A program made the position numbers and the translations under genes. From NCBI GenBank assembly GCA_030789695.1, contig CM061133.1, positions 94,977,528 through 95,041,527 of the forward strand: 64,000 nucleotides of DNA, in the 5' to 3' direction. Of the stretch, positions 62,007 through 64,000 are shown one piece after another; within the stretch, counting starts at the first letter, position 1; every line of letters begins with the position of its first letter. Under the pieces are notes generated by a model, which made no database searches, was not told the DNA's origin, and saw only the letters and a program-made list of their open reading frames with translations. This stretch comes from Scilla litardierei. Lineage: Eukaryota; Streptophyta; Magnoliopsida; Asparagales; Asparagaceae.

Positions 62007-64000
62007 GCCTCTTACTCGTCCTCGAGGAAGATAAGTAAAAGGCGAACCCGGTGGATTCGAAAAACGAAAACGGCGAGAAAAAACATGAAAAATGGAAAAC
62101 GGAGAAGAATGGAAACCGAAATGAAAATAAAGATGAGAGAAAGAAGCGAAGAGGTAAGCTACTAGATCATTTTCTCAGGACGGGGGCTTCACTTACTCAT
62201 ATAGCATGCACCGAATGAAAAACTCATGTCAAAAGATTTTATTTTGATATCATAGTATAATAGTGCAAATAGAAATAGAAAACCCACGAACAACGATATA
62301 ATCATGAAAAACGGAATAATTTTAAAAATTAACATCGTCTGAATCATTTAAAGCGGTATACGAATCACAGATCACACACTTTTCAATTGAACGCTTTCTA
62401 TCAGGAGTATAAGAGTATCACACTATAGAATAGAGGGAATAGAAAAGTATGGACTTCATGAAATGAACGCTAGGCTTAGATCTCTGGATTTCGTATAGCT
62501 AGAAATAATCTCACCGAGTATAGAATATTACTTAGCCTAGGTTGTCGTGCAACGTCTAGTAGTCACTCTCTCACACATCAATGGATCCCCTCCCCCAAGC
62601 TTATCTATAAGCGTGGTGGCATAAAAAATATTTACATCCCCATTTTTATAGCTCCAAATGTAATAAGAAGAAAGAAGAAAGGAAGAAAGTGAGATGGGAT
62701 CTTTTATTGAGGATTTTTCCTCTTTTCTCTCTTTTTTTCTTTTTTCTTTTGTTTTTTTTGATATAGCATATATACACAACGATCCCAACTCAAAGAGAGA
62801 GATAATGATATACAGGAATGTTTTCTCTTTTTCTCTCTCTCTTTTTTTATAGAATAAGAGATTTGGAGCTAGGAATTAGTAGCGGGGGAAATGCCATATA
62901 ATAGAATCACTAAGGAAAGATTCACCAATGATTTTAAAAGTAGAGAAATGATGTTCAAGATTTGTGGAGAAAGAAATAGATATAACTCTCAGTTCACTCT
63001 ATAAGACATGCACGACAACTTCAGCAGGGTAATCTAATCTACTCAGTTTCGATCACAAAAAAGCTAACTAATCCAGATTTATCATAGCTAACATCATTCA
63101 ATCATCCTGAAGTGAAGTGTACAATTCATGCATATAGAAGTGATATAGGAAAAGAAATCAGTACTCCAGATATAAGAATTCAATGCGTGAATCTTGGTGT
63201 GTTTTCTGTGATGGCATACATATGAATATTCAGACTCAGCTAATAATAAAATTTCATCCATTTTCATGCGGAAAAAAGTGTGGGTTACTATCTCTAAATG
63301 CAAGGCAAGTCATAGCATATGATATCAGGAATAAAATCTAAGACATGACAAATATAGCATGCATATAGAATAAGCTAACTCCACGTAGTCATCATCACAG
63401 AAAAGTCATCTCTAGCATGAGATGAAAAAGAAGAAACAAAGATAAAGGGAAAATAGAACTATTTACAATGCGGCACACAGAAAAAATAAGAAAAACGTGA
63501 TGCATGGTAAAAATAAAAGAAAAATAATGAAAATAAGTGCAAAAGTGAAAAACGGTGTGAAAAACTAAAAATAAAGGTGGCAAATAAAAAAAGAACGTGA
63601 GAACTCACTCCCCCAAGCTAAATGGCACAGTGTCCTCAATGTGCAAAGTGTGGCACACCGAGAGACAAGAAATGTGACGGGCAAGTGAGGATGCATGCAT
63701 GATAAAAAAAGGGAAAATAAAAAGATAAAAATAAAGAAATGAAAAATATGATGCGGACATGATGCATGCGCAGATAGGAGTGATATAGGTATATGAGTGG
63801 CACCAAAAACTCTCCCGCTCTCCCAAAAAGATATATAAAGATATGATCAAAAAGAGAATCCCAAAATAAGTGAGGGGAGGGGGGGTGGACAAAAAGGCAT
63901 CAGGACCTAGCAGAAACGGGCAACACAACGGCAAAAGGAATCGATGGCATCAAGGGTGCCTAGGAAGGTGGTGCTGCACCGTCTCCGTCCTGAGGCGGGG
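62007..64000 (-). other. 3' non-coding region of minus-strand Athila-like element
   Basis: No gene is seen. G-rich blocks on the minus strand lie at 62602-62591 (AAGCTTGGGGGA) and 63619-63609 (AGCTTGGGGGA, after GAGGACACTG). Purine- and pyrimidine-rich tracts between them match those of the plus-strand relative in type and order. Confidence 0.65.

Larger units (their letters stand above)
60189..64000 (-). mobile_element. Athila-like gypsy element, 3' end, continuing past the window
   Basis: The minus-strand order is internal 3' region (64000-62007), polypurine tract (62006-61992), LTR (61991-60189). G-rich blocks match those of the plus-strand copy at 9088, 9932 and 10455 in the same order. 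No coding domain appears in the visible internal part. The flank beyond the LTR is CGGGA; the matching duplication is outside the window. Confidence 0.78.

Overview
The window is nuclear DNA of a flowering plant with a large, repeat-rich genome. I find no host gene I can support. Almost every recognisable segment is an LTR retrotransposon or its remnant, with one TIR DNA transposon and a probable CACTA-like remnant. The plant assignment rests on retroelement lineages that I recognise as plant ones (Sirevirus copia, chromovirus gypsy with a C-terminal chromodomain, Athila-like and Tat-like gypsy), plant-style TATA boxes, telo-box CCCTAA motifs and initiator-tRNA primer sites. I cannot name the species.

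Layout, left to right. (1) 1-6250: minus-strand copia element cut by the window edge, with decayed pol, no gag and a 2.2 kb LTR. It sits inside (2), a plus-strand Athila-like gypsy remnant (6251-12186, tail at 40264-40276) that keeps a protease piece, a long 3' region and one LTR. (3) 12187-40258: a Sirevirus-type copia element with gag but no pol, inserted near the end of the Athila LTR (target duplication CGCCT). Its gag is split by (4), chromovirus A (15228-36715, duplication AGCTA), whose left LTR is split by (5), chromovirus B (17174-27948, duplication CCAAA). A and B are sister copies of one family. (6) 40277-45362: a Tat LTR remnant, a 870 bp Mutator-like element with a G/C-homopolymer and telomere-like core, a CACTA-like remnant and a minus-strand Athila-like LTR. 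(7) 45363-55529: a minus-strand Tat-type gypsy element (duplication CCTAG) with gag, a 143 bp tandem array and an antisense ORF but no pol. Its array is split by (8), a solo LTR (49435-52328, duplication GCTGG) related to A and B. (9) 55530-57120: no gene seen. (10) 57121-60175: a plus-strand Tat remnant with LTR, gag and tandem repeats. (11) 60189-64000: a minus-strand Athila-like 3' end.

How it fits together. The gag-pol frames of A and B contain no frameshift. They are interrupted by two GT-AG segments that look like spliceosomal introns and by nonsense codons that are mostly CAG to TAG changes. Their ~2.95 kb LTRs carry a TATA box, a GC-rich leader, a conserved two-hairpin module with compensatory changes, and a polyadenylation signal. 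Several unrelated LTRs carry clusters of short palindromes; in the Sirevirus and two Athila-like LTRs these end 64-88 bp upstream of the TATA-like box. Two elements (Sirevirus, Tat C) lack pol but keep other ORFs, so they probably depended on proteins from relatives.

Limits: all comparisons were made by eye within the window. Lineage names come from motif recognition, not a database search.
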